Source: Balaenoptera acutorostrata
Taxonomy: Eukaryota; Chordata; Mammalia; Artiodactyla; Balaenopteridae
DNA length: 64,000 nucleotides
Direction of reading: 5' to 3'
NCBI RefSeq assembly: GCF_949987535.1
Contig: NC_080081.1
Span: forward strand, 35,814,428 to 35,878,427
In this document: positions 35,889 to 47,243 of the stretch, piece after piece
How positions within the stretch are numbered: the first letter of the stretch is position 1
How the letters are laid out: every line of letters starts with the position of its first letter
Position numbers and translations under genes: made by a program
The notes under the pieces: model-generated
What the model was told of the DNA's origin: nothing
Seen by the model: the letters and a program-made list of their open reading frames with translations, nothing else
The model's database searches: none

Positions 35889-36419
35889 ATCTACATTAAC
35901 ATCTGTGCTTATTTCTATATTGATTGATATATATTGAATTACATGAGCTCTAACTGATTTCTCTAATTCTAATGCAACATGACAGAGATTGTTCTTGTTT
36001 TTTTCTTTTCTATATATGCAACTCCAGTAGTAAAATACCTGGTTCCCATTAACCTTAATATATTTACTTATTCATCAATCCAGCTCTATTTATTCCATTT
36101 CCCCTTGCTGAAGTTGTTCCTTCTCCTTACCACCCAGAGTTACTTTTTTCAGCCCATTTAGGCTCTGACAACCCACAATAGACCACCACCTCAACCTTTC
36201 CACATGACCCATGCATGTTCAGTTGGATGTTCAGTTACTCTGCACTATGATGCAATAGTTACCTATTACAGTCTTGAAGGGGTGATGTTTCATCAGTGCA
36301 TCATTATACAGACTTTGTGTGGTGTAACTAATGTGTTTGGTGGGAGAGCTAGATTTGACTTTGACGTGGATGAAGTCATGTCCTTCCTGAGGGTGTACCG
36401 GCAGCTACCACCTTCATAG
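35596..36419. repeat. Old interspersed repeat with (TA)n tract, family unresolved
   Basis: Text such as 'aatatctggatgctaggtgt', 'ctcttagtgggcagaacaag' followed by TA repeats (35832-35885) and 'attgaattacatgagctcta' recalls a recurrent mammalian repeat whose name I cannot give safely. A 71-codon plus frame (36204-36419) has no recognised domain. Confidence 0.4.
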
Positions 36420-37590
36420 AAGGTGGGACTGGAGATGCAGGGCCTGGAGATGGATCCCAGTGTGAAGTAGGACTTCCTTCTCCTTAGTGGCCATCACTGC
36501 CCTATCAGGAGTGGGGTCTGATACCAGGTTGTTGCAGCAGAAACTATGAAGTTTGGGCCTGAGCTGGCTCTGTTCCCTTTAAGTGTGTGTTTTTCCCTTT
36601 CCCTTCACTGAGACCTTTGCCCCAGAGAGGTGGGAATGCTGAAGCAAGTGGGGTCTGTGTAACCTCTCGGCTCATGGCGGCAACAGACAGAAGTCCAATG
36701 CAGTGCCTGTGCTCAAACACAGCCTCAGGTCCAAGTCCCCTTTGCTCCTCACAACCAATTACTGTCCCTAGCCTCTGCTGCCCTGTTGTGGAATCACTCA
36801 GCAGGTCAGACAGGAGGGCCTGTGTGGTCTCTCATCATGTATGGAGGGATGGTGAGCTATGGTGGAGGAGCCACCCACAGTCAGAGATCTGGGCTGCTTC
36901 TGAGGCACTGCTTGAGTAAGGGCCAACAATGGCTGCTGAAGTCCCACCCAGATTCAGCCTTGGTAGATTCTTTTCCCAAGAAGAAGAAACTTAGCTGCCC
37001 CAGATCCAGTGCTTAGCTGCCCCAGATCCAGTGCTGCTCTGTGCTGCTCTGTGGTGTGGAGTGAGTGGGGGCCTGAGTGTTCACGTGGCTCAGACTGGGG
37101 TTTGCAGTGAGGCTGGCCTGGAAAACCTGGCAGCATGTAGAGCAGGTCTTTCTCCACCCTACTTTGGGGCCAAGCCAGCATACACATGCTCCTCACAGGT
37201 GGAGTCCAGGCTCCCCACAGCCCTCCTATTAGTCCCAGCTGTCCTCCAACCAGCCAAGGGGCTTTGTCTCCCCCACTTAGGACCCCAGGACTGGGGTGTC
37301 CAAACTGTGGTTCAAACCACTCACTCCCCAGGGAAGGTATCCCCACCACAACCTCCCTTTTCCTCTGAGTCCCGTCCCAGGGCACATGTGCCGACCTGAT
37401 CCCTTTTCTTCCCATCCAACCAGATTACGTGCATATATTTCTTACAGCCTTGGTCGTACAAGAATCCTTCTGTCACTTTCTAGTTAGTTTTTAGTGAGAA
37501 TTTTTCCACATGTAGATGTAATTTTGATGTGTTCTTGGTGGGTGGGGAGGCGAGGTCCATGTCCTTTTACTCTGCCATCTTGATCTGAAC
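36420..37590 (-). mobile_element. Orphan L1 5'UTR fragment
   Basis: GC-rich block on the minus strand whose 5' end (37574-37590) reads like an L1 start: plus strand 'tactctgccatcttgatctg', preceded by 'cacatgtagatgtaattttg', paralleling the 5' ends of L1-A and L1-B. It is not continuous with ORF1 or ORF2 sequence. A 22-bp tandem duplication (cttagctgccccagatccag…) is at 36990-37011 and 37012-37033. Several long overlapping frames (for example 153 codons on minus 37415-36954) reflect high GC and show no protein family. Confidence 0.6.
37574..37582 (-). promoter_or_regulatory. YY1-type site in the orphan L1 5'UTR
   Basis: gccatcttg on the plus strand (CAAGATGGC on minus), in the same place relative to the L1 5' end as in L1-A and L1-B. 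Confidence 0.5.
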
Positions 37591-37672
37591 TCCCCTATTC
37601 TCTGGATTTAGAAATCTAAGTTGAAAGTCATTCTCTTTTATCATTTATATGCATATATATATATAAATGTAT

Positions 37673-37706
<34 letters not shown>

Positions 37707-38450
37707 GATATTCAGTCCTGATTTTGTCATTGGTAGCTTTCTTGCTTATTACCAATTCAACATGTATTAAAAACTTCAGAATGTACCTTTCCCATAACCT
37801 AGTGTTTGTGAAATATACCTAATACTAAGGAAGATGTTTACTCTTTTATTGGGCTACTGATTAAAATGTTAAATACAGGGTCTAGGATCATCCTTGCTGG
37901 ATTTTTAGGTTTTTCTATCTTTCTTCATTTGACCCTGATTAAGAGCTACGTAAAAAGAGACAAAATCTTGTGGTGTAAGGGAAAGGGTGAAAAATTATGG
38001 TATTGATTTTGTTCTAATCACAAATATTTTTTTATGGAATGAGAGGTTTACTTACTATAACCACCAAAAGTAGTGTATTCAAATAAAGTGATTTATTTAC
38101 ATTAACATTGCTTCTTCACAGTGTAATTACTCAAAGTGTAATCCATATATAAATCAAATTAATACCTTAAAACAATAGCCTAACAATTCCAATTTTTCTA
38201 GCAGTCTCAATCAATAATATGAAAATGAGAAAACAAATGAAAGTACAAAACCAGCATCTGTCAAAAGAAAGTAAGCACAAAAATACAGAAAAATCAATTA
38301 CCATATAAACTTGATTTATTCAGTAGGTGACATTTCACTATTATATTTGCTTAACTACATAAAATTAATAATTGTAAGCAGAGTAACTTAAAATAGTAAT
38401 GAAAGTATATAAATAAAATGTTACATTATTGTCCAAGCTCTTAACTGTTT
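37591..38450. other. AT-rich DNA with (TA)n microsatellite
   Basis: A TA-rich tract occupies about 37647-37704. The rest is unassigned with no gene. Confidence 0.5.
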
Positions 38451-38452
38451 TT

Positions 38453-38592
38453 AGAAAGAGAAAGAAAGAAAGAAACAAGAGTTAGAGACACTGAGAGAAA
38501 CAGAGACAGAGGGGAGGGAGGAAGAAAAGAAGGAAAGGAGGAAGGAAAGAAAGAAGGAAGGAAGGAAGGGAGGGAGGAAGGAAGGGAAGAAA
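38453..38592 (+). repeat. GAAA/GGAA purine-rich microsatellite
   Basis: Starts as (GAAA)n and becomes (GGAA)n/(GGGA)n. The stretch 38508-38591 has only purines on the plus strand. The apparent minus-strand frame with runs of Leu/Pro/Ser is a by-product of the repeat. Confidence 0.95.
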
Positions 38593-39945
38593 TTCACCTA
38601 AGACTTTAAATTCTGAACATTTCAAGTTTAAATATTGTATAGCTAATATTTTTTGACCTTTCTTTAGAATTCTCAAAAAACCTGCATTATTAAATAATAT
38701 TAACTATTTATCAGTGTGGACCATTTTATATAAAACCTTGTGTATTACATAAAGAAATACCAATAATTCCCCAAATTAAGAACCTATATGAAATCTCATT
38801 AAGTAGATCTGTCTAGCTTTTGATCATACACTTATTTGCTAGGTATGCAAGGGTGAATCTTTATGGATTTGCTTTGATTTTAAATTTAGTTCCTAACAAG
38901 TTCTTTCCTGAATCATAAACATTTCATTACTCTAAGCTGTTGCTAACAAGTAATTATCAATTATCCTCTTTCTCATAAATGTTAACTTTCTTTGTCCAAC
39001 TGAGTAGTTCCTATTCAAATCCAATTTGAGGCACTTTTAACGGCCTAAGTGTGGTCTTACCCTAATAAAATTGCTTAATATGTATAAGTTAACTCTCTTA
39101 CTGTATCATTTATTTGGTTTTATCTATATTATTGTCTTTATTTTTATATATGTAAAATGTCCCTGAAATGAAAAGGCCCTAACTTTGAATAATTGTTTTA
39201 TTAAAGATGAAAAAACTGAAACTATATTACTGGTGTTAAGAGATAAAGTTCTATATTTGAAACTGTGTTTTACATCTCAGTAAGTGTTCAGAATGGGTTG
39301 GATTTGTCAAAAAATATGCTAGAGGAAATACAAGCATATGATTGGTGGTGTTTGTGAGGATCTGATCTAAGATGGATTTAAGTTCTCTCTGATAACTATT
39401 TGTAAATAATCAAATATTTGCTCTGATGCCTATGAAAAGTACTATGAAAGATAAAATGAAATGTAAGATTTGATCTCAAGTATCATATAGTTCAGAGGTT
39501 ACATGGAAAGATAAGATATATGTTTGTTTATAAATTTATATAAATAAAATCCTGATTTCAAACAGGTTAAAGATGTATCCAATGAAAGCTATAAAATGTG
39601 TTATAGATTTTTGAATGAAAGAGACCTTCTTTCCAAGTGGGCTATTCAGTATAAGCTTCTTGGAGGGGGAGAAACCTGAGTTTCTTAGGGAGTACTTGGC
39701 TCAGGTCTGTCTTAGTTTTCAGATGTTTGGTATTAGAACTGAATCCCAGGAATCAGATCTTGGTTAGGATGTGTAATGGTAAAATGGTAGCATGAACTTT
39801 GTCACATAGCTGAAGTGTTTCTGTAGAAAGCAATGATGGCATAAGTAAAGATATTAAAATTTTCTTGCACACCAAAATGTTCACAGGAAGAAATGATGAC
39901 AGAAACAAAGGGACTAGAAAGGGTAATAATACAAGAAGTCTCACC
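38593..39945. other. Unassigned AT-rich DNA
   Basis: No gene or clearly identified repeat. Ends where an old L1 begins. Confidence 0.4.
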
Positions 39946-39947
39946 CC

Positions 39948-41200
39948 TTATGTAAAAATTAGCTCAAAATGAATCATGATCACAGGTACGAACAGTAAAA
40001 CTATAAAATGTAAATGTAAATTTTAAAACTATATGTTTTTTATAAAAAGCATAGAAAAAAATCTTTGGAATTTAGGTCTAGGCAAAAAGTTCTTAGACTT
40101 AACACTAAAGCATAATTCATTAAAAAAGAAAAAAGTAAAAGTTGATGATTTTGACTTAATCAAAATTAGAAACTTTTACTCTCCAAAAGACTCTGTAAAG
40201 AGCCTGGAAGAAAATATACACAATCACATATTTAACAAAAGGATAGTATCTGGAATATATAAACAACTCTCAAAATTCACCAATAAAACACCAAAAGATC
40301 CAATTACAAAGTGGGCAAAATACATGAAGAGACATTTCACTAAAAAATTATACATATGGCAAATAAGCACATGAGTAAATCCTCAATATCATTGGCTGTT
40401 AGGGAAATGCAAATTAAAGCCACACACTTATGAGAAGAGATAGAATACAAAATAGTGATGCCACTAAATACTGGTGAAAATGTAGAGCAAGTGGATTTTT
40501 GCTAACGGGAATATAAAATTGTATAGTTATTCCTGAAAACTGAACATGCAACTACCATGTGATCCAGTAATTGCACTCTTGGATGTTTATCCTGAGACAT
40601 CAAAATTTATGTTTACATAAAATCTGCTCATGAATGTGTTTAGCAATTTTATTCATAATAGTAAAAAAAAATTAGAAGAAACGAACAGGATGCCCTTATA
40701 TGTGTGAATGCTTAAACAAACTGTGGTACATCCATATTAAGGATTACCATTCAGTAATATAAAGCAATCTGGAACAGATACATAATGTATGATTTTAATT
40801 ATATAATATTATTAAAGGACAAACTTACAGATATGGATAAAAGCTTAGTGGTTGTTGTGGTTAAGGAAGGAATAGGGGTAGGAAGGAAATTGATAAGGCT
40901 TATAAGGGCAACATGAGGGACCCTTGTCCTGATGGACATGTTCTCTAGCTTACTGTATCACTGTCAATGTCCTAGTTGTGGTGTTGTCTTATAGTTTTAC
41001 CACATGTTACCACTGGGGGAAACTGAATAATGGGGGCTACAGGAGTTCATGTTACCAAGGGAATTTAAATTGCTTACTTGATAATTCAACATTCACACTA
41101 ATACTCACATACTGTTCTAGATGTATTTCAGCCTATGTCTGCCATAGACATTTGCTGTGGATTTGATTTTCTCAGATACATGACAAAGTTTTAGGCAAAA
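39948..41200 (+). mobile_element. Old L1 (L1M-type) 3' part: ORF2 C-terminus and 3'UTR
   Basis: A 113-codon frame at 40033-40374 includes 'DFDLIKIRNFYSPKDSVKSL' and 'TPKDPITKWAKYMKRHF', the typical ORF2 C-terminal text. The nucleotide sequence continues through decayed equivalents of the remaining C-terminus to a 3'UTR with 'ttaccactgggggaaactga' near 41000-41030. Plus strand, opposite to the big L1s. 5'-truncated; no functional protein. Confidence 0.85.
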
Positions 41201-41214
41201 CTTGGCATCCATTT

Positions 41215-41539
41215 AAATAGAATGGTTGGACCTAGAGATTATCACACTAAGTGAAATAATGCAGACAGAGAAAGACAAATATCATATGATATCACTTATA
41301 TGTGGAATTTTAAAAAGTGATACAACTGAACTTATTTAGAAAACAGAAATAGACTCACAGACATAGAAAACAAACACGGTTATCAATGGGGAAAGCAGGG
41401 GCAGGGATAAATTGGGAATTTGGGATTAACAGATACACACCACTAGAAAAATAGATAAGCAACAAGGACTTACTGTATAGCACAGGGAACTATATTCAAT
41501 ATCTTGTAATAACCTATAAGGGAAAAATTCTGAAAAAAT

Positions 41540-41578
<39 letters not shown>

Positions 41579-41660
41579 TTTGCTGTACACCTGAAACATT
41601 GTAAATCAATATAATTTTTTTTAATTTAAAAAAATGTTTTAAATTTCAATAAATTTTTTT
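41215..41660 (+). mobile_element. Cetartiodactyl-type L1 3'UTR
   Basis: 'attatcacactaagtgaaat', 'tatagcacagggaactatat', 'caatatcttgtaataaccta', a TA microsatellite at 41542-41576, then 'tttgctgtacacctgaaaca' and 'ttgtaaatcaatataatttt' form the standard 3' end of cetartiodactyl L1s. A 5'-truncated copy adjoining the older L1. Confidence 0.85.
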
Positions 41661-41789
41661 TCAATACTTCAATAATTTTTTTTTAAAAAAAGAACAATAG
41701 TGCATGTGTCAAAAAATGAAAATTAAAAAAAAATAGAATGGTTCCTTTGCCTTTCTATGTCAAACTTAGAATAATCTTTTCTATACTTA

Positions 41790-42075
41790 CAACAATCTTT
41801 GCTGGGATTTTGACATGAATTGCATTAAACTGTATGTCAACTTGGAGAAATTGACATCCATTTTTATGTTGACTCTTCTAATTCATGCACACTGTATGTC
41901 TCTCTATTTGTTTAGATCATCTTTGGTTTCTTTCACTGGTGTTGTACAGTTCTCAGCAGACAAGTCTTGTAAATGTTTTGCTAGATTTGCCTCTATATAT
42001 TTGATTTATTGAATGATTGCATGTTCACATCTACATGTTCACTGGTAGAATATAGAAATACAAGTTGTTTTTAAT
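41790..42075 (-). mobile_element. Old L1 ORF2 fragment, reverse orientation
   Basis: The plus strand reads as antisense ORF2: 'ttgacatgaattgcattaaa', 'ttcactggtgttgtacagtt', 'gcctctatatatttgattta'. A 65-codon plus frame here is the antisense of the repeat. Confidence 0.65.
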
Positions 42076-42179
42076 GGTTCATATATATTATAATTATTTT
42101 ATTATATATTATAAAATTTGCCATTTTACTCTTTTAAACAATACAATTCAGTGGCATTAATTCAATTTGCTGCTTTCTA

Positions 42180-44070
42180 AATAAGCTATAAGTGAAGGAA
42201 TTTCCAAAGGAAATTATAAAATATTTTTAACTAACTTAAAAGAAAGACATTAAATATCAAAATTTGTGAGACACACATAAAGCAGTGCTCCAAGAAAATT
42301 TATAGGAATAAGTGCTTTTGTTAGAAAAAGCAATGGTCTAATATCAATAACCTAAAATTGCAACTTAAGAACCTGGGAAGAGTAAAATAAATCAACATCA
42401 AACTTAACAACACAAATCATTAAGATAATAAATTAATGAAGTTGAAAACAGAAAATCAGTTTAGAAAATCAATGAAACCAAAAGTGGATTCTTTAAAAAA
42501 TTCAGTAAAATTGATAAGACCTCTAGCAAGACTGATAGAAGAAAAGACATAAATTCCCAATACCAAGACTGAGAAAATTCTCTACAGACCCAGAGACATG
42601 AAACGAATGATAAAGGAATACTGTGAAAAACTCTACACACATAAATTCAACAACTTGGATAAAATAGAGAGCAATAATTTAAAAAGTACAAATATAGATA
42701 ATCTGAATAACCCTAAACTGTTAAAGAAATTTAATTCATAGGTAAAGATCTGAGAAAAAAATCTCTGAGTATAGAGGATTTCATTGGTAAATTTTACCAA
42801 ATCTTTAGGGAAAAAATAATATGTTATATCCAATTTATTCCAGAAACTAGAAGAGGAAAGAACATTTCCAAAAACATTTTATGAAGCTAGCTTTACCCTG
42901 AAATCAAAATTTTAAAATAGTACAAAAAATAAAAGTATAGGCCAATATCTTTGAATGATATAGATACCAATATCTTCTACAAAGTACTAGCAAATAAAAA
43001 TCCAGAAATATATAAAAAGAATGCACCTCAGCAAACTGAAATCCTTGCAGTTATGTACAACTGGTTCAGTTTTCACAAATCAATCAATATGATACACAAT
43101 GTTAACAAATTAAAGAAGAAAAAGCATATATCATATCATCAGATGCAGAAAAACATTTGACAAAGATTCAACATCAATTCATGATAAAAACTCTTAGCAT
43201 CCATATTTAGAAAGAAACTTCTTTAACCCAATAAAGGGTATTGACAACATTCTTACAGAAAATATCATACTTAATGGTGAAAGACTAAATAAATACTTTC
43301 CCCCTGAAATTGGGAGTAAGACAAGAATATTCATTCTTACCACTCCTATCTAACACAGCAATGTATGTCTTAACCAGGCTAATAGACAAGGAAAAGGATT
43401 TAAAAGCATAGAGAATGGAAAGGTAAAAATAAAACTGCTCCTATTCACAAATGACATGATTTTCCATGCAGAAATTTCAGGAATTACAAAAACCCTCCTA
43501 GAAATAATGAGTGAGTTCAATAAGGGTATGAAATACAATGTGAACACTCAAAAATTAATATTTCTAATAGTCATATTTCTATGACAAGCAATCAACAATT
43601 GGAAATCAGAATTTAAAAATATATATTCCCTTCACAATAACTAAACAATACAAGACAAAATATTTCAGAAATCACAGAGCCTATATAAATGGAGAAGGAT
43701 TCCATGAGAGACTCAACGTAGCAAAGATGTCAGCTCTTCCCTAAGTGATAGACTTAATGCAGTACATATCCAAATCTCAGGATGATTTTTTTAATAGATA
43801 TATGAAATAGAATCTAAAATTTATATGGAAAACAAAGGAACTTGACTAGCAGCAATAATTTTGAAATAGAACAACCTTTGAAGAAACACACTACCCAATT
43901 TTAAGAATATTTAAGAATAAAGGTACTGTACTAAAAAAAAATAGTGTGGTATTAACACATGGATAGGCATATAGGTGAATGGAACAGAAAAGAGTCCAGA
44001 AATAGACCAACACAATTATGGCTATTCGGTCTTCAACAAAAGTGCAAATTTAGGGAAATTTTAGAAGACG
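42180..44070 (+). mobile_element. Old L1 ORF2 middle part
   Basis: Decayed reverse transcriptase region on the plus strand, flanked by no 5' or 3' ends. Blocks in order: 'agcagtgctccaagaaaatt', 'aattgataagacctctagca' with its neighbours, the 69-codon frame 42951-43160 ('NDIDTNIFYKVLANK', 'FHKSINMIHNVNKLKKKKH'), 'attgggagtaagacaagaat' for the thumb-proximal region, and 'agagtccagaaatagaccaa' near 43990. Many stops and indels. Confidence 0.85.
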
Positions 44071-44480
44071 TGGCAAAGCACTCCACTTGCTCACCTGTCA
44101 CTGGGATATGAGGCATGTCTCCAGGGTTGTCCAAATTATCACCGGGCAGGACATCATCATTGGAGTGTTCTAGAGGATGTCTCTAGAGAGTGCCCTGAGC
44201 AGTAATTCTTTATTCTTGCTTTTTTTTTTTTTTGGCCACACTCTGCGGCATGCGTGATCGTAGTTCCCCGACCATGGTTTGAACCCGTGCCGCCTGTATT
44301 GAGAGAACAGAGTCTTAACCACTGGATCACCTGGGAAGTTCCAGTAATTCTATATTCTTAACAGTCTAAGATCAACAATGCAACTGATCCAGAAGTTCCT
44401 ATGTGCCATGCAGAGGGAACTCAGAAGAGCAGAGAAAATCTTCATTGGAATAGGCCTGGAATTGAGATAAGAAGGATCAA
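44071..44480. other. Unrecognised less-AT-rich segment carrying a short SINE
   Basis: Apart from the SINE at 44218-44341, the segment continues on both sides as one block ('ggcaggacatcatcattgga' to 'agggaactcagaagagcaga') that looks like exon- or repeat-like composition. I could not match it to a gene or family, and no open frame spans it. Confidence 0.3.
44218..44341 (-). mobile_element. Short tRNA-derived SINE (SINE-7)
   Basis: Reverse-oriented ~120-bp SINE: T-run at 44220-44234, 'ggccacactctgcggcatgc', 'gtttgaacccgtgccgcctg' (box B region) and 'cttaaccactgga'…'ctgggaagttcc'. Target-site duplication agtaattctttattctt at 44201-44217 and agtaattctatattctt at 44343-44359, one mismatch. A shorter relative of the 300-bp copies, with only the head plus tail. 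Confidence 0.88.
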
Positions 44481-46872
44481 ATTTGGGAAACTTCTTGAAT
44501 AAAGACTCCACAGGGCTTTCAGATTTCAGTAACAGCTGCCATCACAATGCCCCCATATTAGGCAGGATCTGCCACACTGTTGTAATCCAGCACCAGAAAC
44601 ACTGATAGAGTGGCCTGAGGCATATTTTAGCAGAGGCTAGTGAAGACCCAGAAAAAAGCAATACAATAAGTGGATGATCCATGCCTCTCCCTTGTCCCTC
44701 TGTGAACCTACATAAATTTTCTTCTGAATCTATATGTTACTTTGGGAAGCTGGGCAAGGGAAAGAAGAGGGGAGACCTTTCCAATGGAAAAAATAACAGT
44801 AATAGGTTTGAAATTTGTATCAATATCCTGGCAACATCTGTTTGAATCTGTTTCCTTAGAGTTTGGAGGAATCAAATAGTAAGATGATAATATTATAATT
44901 TGTGCACTAAATAATATGTGTCATCCAGTTATTATTAAAAATCACCCACCAGAGCAGGTTAGTAAGGTAAAAACAATATTTTCTTAGGGTTAAATTTGAT
45001 TGTAATCATATACATTTAGCTAAGAGTCTATTTTATTAATTTCCACAGCTATTACAATGAAAACAAATGAAAGCAAAAAACTTTCTTTTAAGCTTAAGCT
45101 TTTGTTTTGATAGACAACTTATCAAAGTATGCAACATTTTAAAACTTAAACATGCATTAAGTCACTTAAAGGAACAGTTTTTGGACAATGTGAATGCCAA
45201 TTTATCCAAATTATATTTCAAATAAGTTAAAAGAAAGGAATTTTTAAGCATATTTTTGTTTCAGTTACTGGAACTTGAAAAAAATGAAAAAATATTTGAG
45301 GGGGAAACTTTACCTTTTCAAAGATAATCAAATTAAATCATCCATTTAAAATGTGCGTATATATTGAAATATTAGTAACGATATCAGGAGTCTCAATTGT
45401 GTAATACCACATATTACCACCAGATGGCGGTAGACAATCAACTAATATTAAATATCATTCATATAGTTGTGTTCCTGGCAATGTTTTAGGTTTTTGCTCT
45501 TTTCAGAGTCTTTTTCATATCCAAATATTATGAATAATTTCCAACTTCTGTATAAATATCAACTTCTAAATATAGGACTGAAGTTACTGGGACCTTAAGT
45601 TTCCTAGACTTATAAAACAGTAAATAATAGAAGGAATAATTCTCAGCTTTTAAATTTTTAAAAAGCATGAACAAGAACACTTAGGAAAGAGGATTAAACA
45701 GTTAAGCAATCATTTGCTATGTTTTCTCTTGTTAAAAATATTCGGGAAAATATACTATGTACCGTATTTACATGTGCTATATATTATTCTTTGTATTATG
45801 TATAATGTTCATAAAGAGAATGAAAGGATTTATTATGTGGAAGTGACTTATGAATGTACAAAAAGTTCGAAATGATTTTAATGTTATATCAATAATTTGA
45901 TATGAAGCATCGCATAAATAATTGTTTTCAAAGCATAGAAAGGCTATGTAGCATTTTCATACTGGGTACAATATGCACCAGTGACCCTGTTGGGAAGAAA
46001 TGTGAGTGAAACGGAGAAAGTGTCAGGCTACACTTCCAGGGCAGACCTTTGTCTCAAGTAAATATGAATTTCATATTTTCTGACTCTTCCACTGTTTTTA
46101 AATTATTCCTCATTTTGACACATATCTATAATTCATGTAACCTACTCCATTTAAAATTTTAATTGTCTTCACAGATCTGTTCATATAAAATTTTAGATGT
46201 TTAAAATTTTTACAATGTAAAATCTGAGGTTCTTGAGAGGATTTTTTTTTTCATTTGCCAATTAAATTTCTTCAATATGTTCATTGATATTATCCTCAAG
46301 AATAAAAGAAAAATTATTGCAAGAGGTTTCTTCTTTTTTTTTTTTTTTTTTTTTTGAGAACTATCCAATGCATTCTAGAGTAAGTTTTTTTTTAGTTCTT
46401 TTTTTTTATTGTATACTCTCATAAAACAGGATATTTTAAATTTTCAAGAAGTTTCTTTTTTATATTTTTATTTTCTCTATGGACAAGCATATTCATAAAT
46501 TGATCAGCTTTGGTCAATGTTCTAACAAAGAAGTTTTGGCAAAAATAGGTGGTAAAAAATAGGGTATATTTCAGAGTTTACACTCTATGATATAACAGAT
46601 GAGAATCATTTACATATTTATGATACTTTCCTGATAAGTTTACATTTAATTTCAATAAGAATGTGTTTAATTTTATTTTAGTTCAATTGGGCATGTGAAA
46701 ATGGTATTTGCATCATTAATGTACTGATAGACGTATGGCTATTGCCCTATATTTCTGATAAAACCTTCAAGTAAACAATAAGTATTAAAATATAATATTC
46801 CATTTCAAATAGTTATATTTAATTAGCCAACTCACTAGGGCTTGACGGAAGTATTACAAACAACGGCCTATT
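44481..46872. other. Unassigned AT-rich DNA
   Basis: No gene, RNA or repeat I recognise apart from T-runs (46329-46356) and the CTCF-like site listed separately. Confidence 0.4.
45417..45432 (+). promoter_or_regulatory. Candidate CTCF binding site
   Basis: CCACCAGATGGCGGTA matches the CTCF core (CCASYAGRKGGCR) closely and is unusual in the AT-rich, apparently unique sequence around it. CTCF organises loops and insulation; the direction of the motif suggests plus-strand orientation. Only the core can be judged by eye. Confidence 0.55.
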
Positions 46873-46882
46873 AAAAATGAGG

Positions 46883-47220
46883 GGGGGGGGCTTCCCTGGT
46901 GGCACAGTGGTTGAGAATCTGCCTGCCAATGCAGGGGACACGGGTTCGAGCCCTGGTCTGGGAGGATCCCACATGCCGCGGAGCAGCTGGGCCCGTGAGC
47001 CACAACTACTGAGGCTGCGCGTCTGGAGCCTGTGCTCCGCAACAGGAGAGGCCGCGATAGTGAGAGGCCCACGCACCGCGATTAAGAGTGGTCCCCGCTT
47101 GCCACAACTAGAGAAAGCCCTCGCACAGAAACGAAGACCCAACACAGCCAAAAATAAATATATATATAAAAAAAGCACAATACAACGGATACAGTCAGCC
47201 CTTTGTATCCACGTGTTTCG
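46883..47220 (+). mobile_element. CHR-type SINE (SINE-5) with 3' transduced tag
   Basis: A run of G then cttccctggtggcacagtgg, box B ggttcgagccc, full body, and an AAAATAAATATATATATAAAAAAA tail ending at about 47175. A ~45-bp non-SINE segment (47176-47220, gcacaatacaacggatacag…) and a second A-run (47222-47238) follow before the target duplication. The duplication aaaaatgagg is at 46873-46882 and 47234-47243, so the extra segment lies inside the insertion. Best explained by read-through transcription at the source locus. The tag includes 'agtcagccctttgtatccac', which resembles the end of a MER2/Tigger-type DNA transposon. Confidence 0.93.
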
Positions 47221-47243
47221 TAAAAAAAAAAAAAAAAATGAGG

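Noticed and set aside
36587..37415. GC-rich frames of 110-153 codons and a CpG-rich patch resembling a gene promoter
   Set aside because: Better explained as an L1 5'UTR: it has the L1-type 5' end with gccatcttg, and the frames overlap on both strands without a recognisable protein.
38482..38676. Leu/Pro/Ser-rich minus-strand peptide resembling a signal sequence
   Set aside because: Translation of the GGAA/GAAA microsatellite.
40033..40374. 113-codon plus-strand gene
   Set aside because: Recognisable L1 ORF2 C-terminus with no start context; part of a truncated old L1.
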